A stretch of DNA of 64,000 nucleotides from NCBI RefSeq assembly GCF_004015185.1, contig NZ_CP025746.1:5039776-5103775 (forward strand), written 5' to 3'. The notes under the pieces are model-generated. The model worked only from the letters and a program-made list of their open reading frames with translations. It ran no database searches and was not told the DNA's origin. Of the stretch, positions 61,431-64,000 are shown in pieces. Position 1 is the first letter of the stretch, and each line of letters opens with the position of its first letter. The translations under genes and the position numbers were made by a program. This DNA comes from Clostridium manihotivorum. Lineage in GTDB: Bacteria; Bacillota; Clostridia; Clostridiales; Clostridiaceae.

Positions 61431-62798
61431 TTATTGAGAAGCCTTAAGTTCTTGCACTTTGCCACTTACCATTAAATCTTTGTATTTAGCTATAGAAATA
61501 TAATAAGCAACCATAAGCAGAACCTCCGCACCTACCCATGCAGCAACTTCTGCGATACAAATTCCTAAAAATCCAAGATACATCGGTAATATCATAGCCA
61601 CTGAAAGTCTTATAACTAATTCAAGTATACCTGAAACCATAGGAATCATAGTATTTCCCATACCTTGCAATGCAGAGCGGTATATAAAAAGTAATCCTAG
61701 ATTCCATATAAGAAGTGACATAACTATTAAAAACTGTCCTGAAACTTTAAATATTTCTATTTCATTTGATGGTACAAATAAACCTACTATTTGTTTATTA
61801 AAGAAAAATAGAATCAAACTAATTACTATGTTAACTGTAGTTGATATCTTTATGCATTTCCTAATTCCTAGCTTTATTCTATTGTATTGTTTAGCTCCTA
61901 AATTTTGTCCCGTAAAAGTAGACATTGCAAAGCCAAAGGTAACCCCAGGCTGTTCAGCTAGGGCCATTATCTTCATAGCCGCAGTATAACCGGCTACATA
62001 TACTGCTCCAAAGCCGTTTACAAGAGTTTGTAATATCATTCCACCAACTGCAGTAACTGAATTCTGCAGCGCCGCTGGAATACCCAAGATGAACAATCTT
62101 TTACACACCGACAAGTCTAGCTTCCAGTCTTCCTTTTTCATCTTTAGTTCATCATATTTTCTAACCACACTATAGCAAAGAATGCAGGATAATACTTGAG
62201 CTACTACTGTTGATATAGCCGAGCCAGCAACACCTAGCTTAAAGCCTATAACAAGGGTAATATTTAAAACTATGTTTACTAAGGAAGAAATAATCATTAC
62301 ATACAAGGTTGTCTTACTATTTCCAAAAGCTCTTAAGATAGCTGAAAGCAGGTTATAAAAAACAGTGGCTACAATGCCGGCATAAATTATACTTATATAG
62401 ATGTTTGCATCATCTATTATATCTTTAGGGGTATTTAACAGCCTCAATAGAGGTTTAGAACCAATAAGACTTAAGGTCGTTACTACTACCGCTATCAGGA
62501 TAGAAAGATAAACTGACATAGCAACTACCTTTTTTACACCACTCTTATCTCCAGCACCAAATCTTTGTGCAACTAAAATCCCAAAGCCATTGGCTAGTCC
62601 AGTTATAAAACCTATAATCATAAAGCTTATGGAACTTGTAGAACCAACAGCAGCTAAGGCATTAACTCCTATCTCCTTTCCTACAACGATGCTATCCACC
62701 ATACTATAAAGTTGTTGAAATAAATTACCTATAAGTAATGGGATAGAAAATTGAATAAGAAGCTTTGTTGGGCTTCCTGAAGTCATATCTTTTGTCAT
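61431..62798 (-). CDS. MATE family efflux transporter
   Basis: This membrane transporter of about 455 residues has roughly 12 hydrophobic segments in two halves. The start MTKDMTSGSPTKLLIQFSIP, followed by LLIGNLFQQLYSMVDSIVVG, is typical of the DinF/NorM-like MATE branch in clostridia. I chose ATG 62798, which has GGAG 9 nt upstream; another ATG at 62813 lacks a ribosome site. It appears to be transcribed alone and is only distantly similar to the MATE protein at 3201. The substrate is unknown. Confidence 0.88.
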   Translation of the reverse strand: MTKDMTSGSPTKLLIQFSIPLLIGNLFQQLYSMVDSIVVGKEIGVNALAAVGSTSSISFMIIGFITGLANGFGILVAQRFGAGDKSGVKKVVAMSVYLSILIAVVVTTLSLIGSKPLLRLLNTPKDIIDDANIYISIIYAGIVATVFYNLLSAILRAFGNSKTTLYVMIISSLVNIVLNITLVIGFKLGVAGSAISTVVAQVLSCILCYSVVRKYDELKMKKEDWKLDLSVCKRLFILGIPAALQNSVTAVGGMILQTLVNGFGAVYVAGYTAAMKIMALAEQPGVTFGFAMSTFTGQNLGAKQYNRIKLGIRKCIKISTTVNIVISLILFFFNKQIVGLFVPSNEIEIFKVSGQFLIVMSLLIWNLGLLFIYRSALQGMGNTMIPMVSGILELVIRLSVAMILPMYLGFLGICIAEVAAWVGAEVLLMVAYYISIAKYKDLMVSGKVQELKASQ

Positions 62799-62880
62799 AA
62801 CACTAATCTCCATATTAATTTTTTAGAATTTCCTAAGTATTACATATTTAATATTATCAAATTTTTTTAAAAATACAAAC

Positions 62881-62922
62881 AAGAAGGCGGAGCTATATTA
62901 TGTAATATATCTCTGCCTTCTT
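62881..62922 (-). terminator. Terminator of the MFS gene
   Basis: AAGAAGGCGGAG and CTCTGCCTTCTT pair with one mismatch; on the minus strand TTGTTTGTATTTTTTT follows. It lies about 85 bp beyond the MFS gene stop codon. Confidence 0.78.
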
Positions 62923-63005
62923 AATTTACTAACTATGTAACTTTTTATTTATTACGAATTGTACCAATATGTATTTTCATAGATTTAAGGATATTTTCCC
63001 TATAA

Positions 63006-64000
63006 TTATCTTCCATATACCTTATCATACCTTGATTTTGCAACAATTGATGCTATTATTCCAATAATGTATATAACCAGTAGAAAATAGAATACTGCTA
63101 CTATACCAAAATGTCTTAATATAAGCCCTGTGGAAGCTGGTATCACCGCTGCAGCTATACCACTGGCTGTAGATACTAAAGCTATCATAGCTCCTTTATT
63201 TTTCCAGAACAACTCCCCCATAGTAGTTTGAGCCATTTGAAGAACCCCCGCTGAGGAAAAACCTGCTAAAGTAAAACTTATAATAGCAATGGTTGTTGTC
63301 TTAAAGATTAGTAATAATATAAGCATTACTATTCCAATTATAGGATATACAACTGTAACTAATACTGGCTTGATGGTATTTTGCAAAAGCTTTGCCAAAA
63401 TAAATACAGATACAATAGCTCCTAAACTATAATAAGTTATGAACTTTAAAGAGGTCAACTGGCTTAGACCAAGCATCTTCTGTCCGAAAGTTGGCATCCA
63501 CATTTGGAAAGCTGTATATATTGAATTTGAAGTAAACCCAATTATAATTACCGCTATTCCTTCCTTTCTAAAGACAGGTTCTGAAACTATATTATTATTT
63601 TCCTGTACTTCCTGATTTGAAGCTGCTATCTCGGTCTTATCTGGAAATTTTCTTCCCATTATGAACACTCCATTGATGAACAGGATTATAGCTATTAAAA
63701 AGAAGGTGTTTCCATAAAACATATTTCTTTCTACAAAGAAAGCTATTATGAAAGGAAGCAGTGCACCTCCTGTGGCTATAAATGCCTTAATTAAAACATT
63801 AGCAGTACCAGGGGTCTTAGGAAAGCATTCCATAAGTGTAGGATAACTTGCAGCATCCATAAATGCATGTGATATCCCTGCAAAGGCTGAAAATACTATA
63901 GCAAGCTCATAGCTTGGAGATAAAGGTATCCCCACTAAAAACACTATCATTACCAATGGTGCTAAGCATAAGAACTTCTTTCTTCCATATTTATCTGATA
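63006..64000 (-). CDS. Major facilitator superfamily transporter, N-terminus beyond the window
   Basis: The frame is open to the right window edge, so the gene continues past 64000. At least 331 residues are visible, with about ten hydrophobic segments. The first visible residues SDKYGRKKFLCLAPLVM contain the conserved MFS loop 2-3 motif (D-K-x-G-R-K), meaning roughly two helices are missing. A central loop (SNQEVQENNNIVSEPVFRKE) separates the two halves. The end RYDKVYGR is charged and cytoplasmic. Substrate unknown. Confidence 0.85.
   Translation of the reverse strand, partial: SDKYGRKKFLCLAPLVMIVFLVGIPLSPSYELAIVFSAFAGISHAFMDAASYPTLMECFPKTPGTANVLIKAFIATGGALLPFIIAFFVERNMFYGNTFFLIAIILFINGVFIMGRKFPDKTEIAASNQEVQENNNIVSEPVFRKEGIAVIIIGFTSNSIYTAFQMWMPTFGQKMLGLSQLTSLKFITYYSLGAIVSVFILAKLLQNTIKPVLVTVVYPIIGIVMLILLLIFKTTTIAIISFTLAGFSSAGVLQMAQTTMGELFWKNKGAMIALVSTASGIAAAVIPASTGLILRHFGIVAVFYFLLVIYIIGIIASIVAKSRYDKVYGR

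Noticed and set aside
1..64000. Possible CRISPR array from the many repeats
   Set aside because: The repeats are dispersed, palindromic and unevenly spaced, with no regular repeat-spacer pattern and no cas genes.
1..64000. rRNA or tRNA genes
   Set aside because: No tRNA cloverleaf with a T-loop GGTTCRA pattern, and no rRNA core sequence, was noticed; the short GTTC-containing palindromes belong to family Q.

Overview
The window is AT-rich, protein-coding DNA from a solvent-forming, strictly anaerobic Clostridium, most like the C. beijerinckii group. The main evidence is a solvent operon in the order CoA-acylating aldehyde dehydrogenase, ctfA, ctfB, adc (17070-20703). It is supported by a [FeFe]-hydrogenase maturase (hydF), a sugar-binding protein/LytS/YesN regulatory set beside a monosaccharide ABC transporter, a T-box leader, and strong GGAGG ribosome sites with several TTG/GTG starts. 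No rRNA, tRNA, CRISPR array, prophage or intact transposase was seen.

Layout. 1-8.5 kb: a polysaccharide deacetylase, a Trp T-box and trpP transporter, a MATE pump, a GGDEF-EAL protein, small proteins and free-methionine sulfoxide reductase. 8.8-11.9 kb: a response regulator, histidine kinase and adenosine deaminase, apparently one operon. 12.5-16.5 kb: hydF, an ammonia-lyase-like gene and an HxlR regulator, divergent from an iron-sulfur flavoprotein. 17-22 kb: the solvent operon, extended by an iron-type alcohol dehydrogenase. 22-25.1 kb: DUF3644, nudC and DUF4261 genes. 25.3-38.7 kb: sugar catabolism, with a second copy of that dehydrogenase, rhaD, rhaA, rhaB, a sugar ABC transporter and its three-component sensor. 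39-48 kb: a CBS protein, a secreted hydrolase resembling PET hydrolases/cutinases, an AraC regulator and glutamate synthase gltBD. 48.8-53 kb: an FNR-like regulator, a flavodiiron protein and a multicopper oxidase-PA14 protein. 53.4-64 kb: exonuclease III, a Bce-type two-component/ABC module, MerR, MATE and MFS genes.

The intergenic DNA is the least explained part. Four dispersed families were found by eye. Family Q (about 70-105 bp, eight copies) and family P (about 50-100 bp, six copies) are long hairpins whose end stems differ in sequence between copies but stay complementary, as expected of structured RNA or of an element under pairing constraint. A roughly 423-bp MITE has one copy with a perfect 8-bp target duplication and a pair of P hairpins nested inside it. 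Family R is a terminator hairpin followed by a conserved GCGCATCTGCC...GGCAGGCGA tail. Several Q copies lie just upstream of start codons, and two P copies begin at stop codons.

Functionally the window joins sugar uptake and sensing (rhamnose and another monosaccharide), solvent production, H2 metabolism support, nitrogen assimilation and oxygen/NO defence. All functions are inferred by recognising motifs in the translated sequence; no database search was run.
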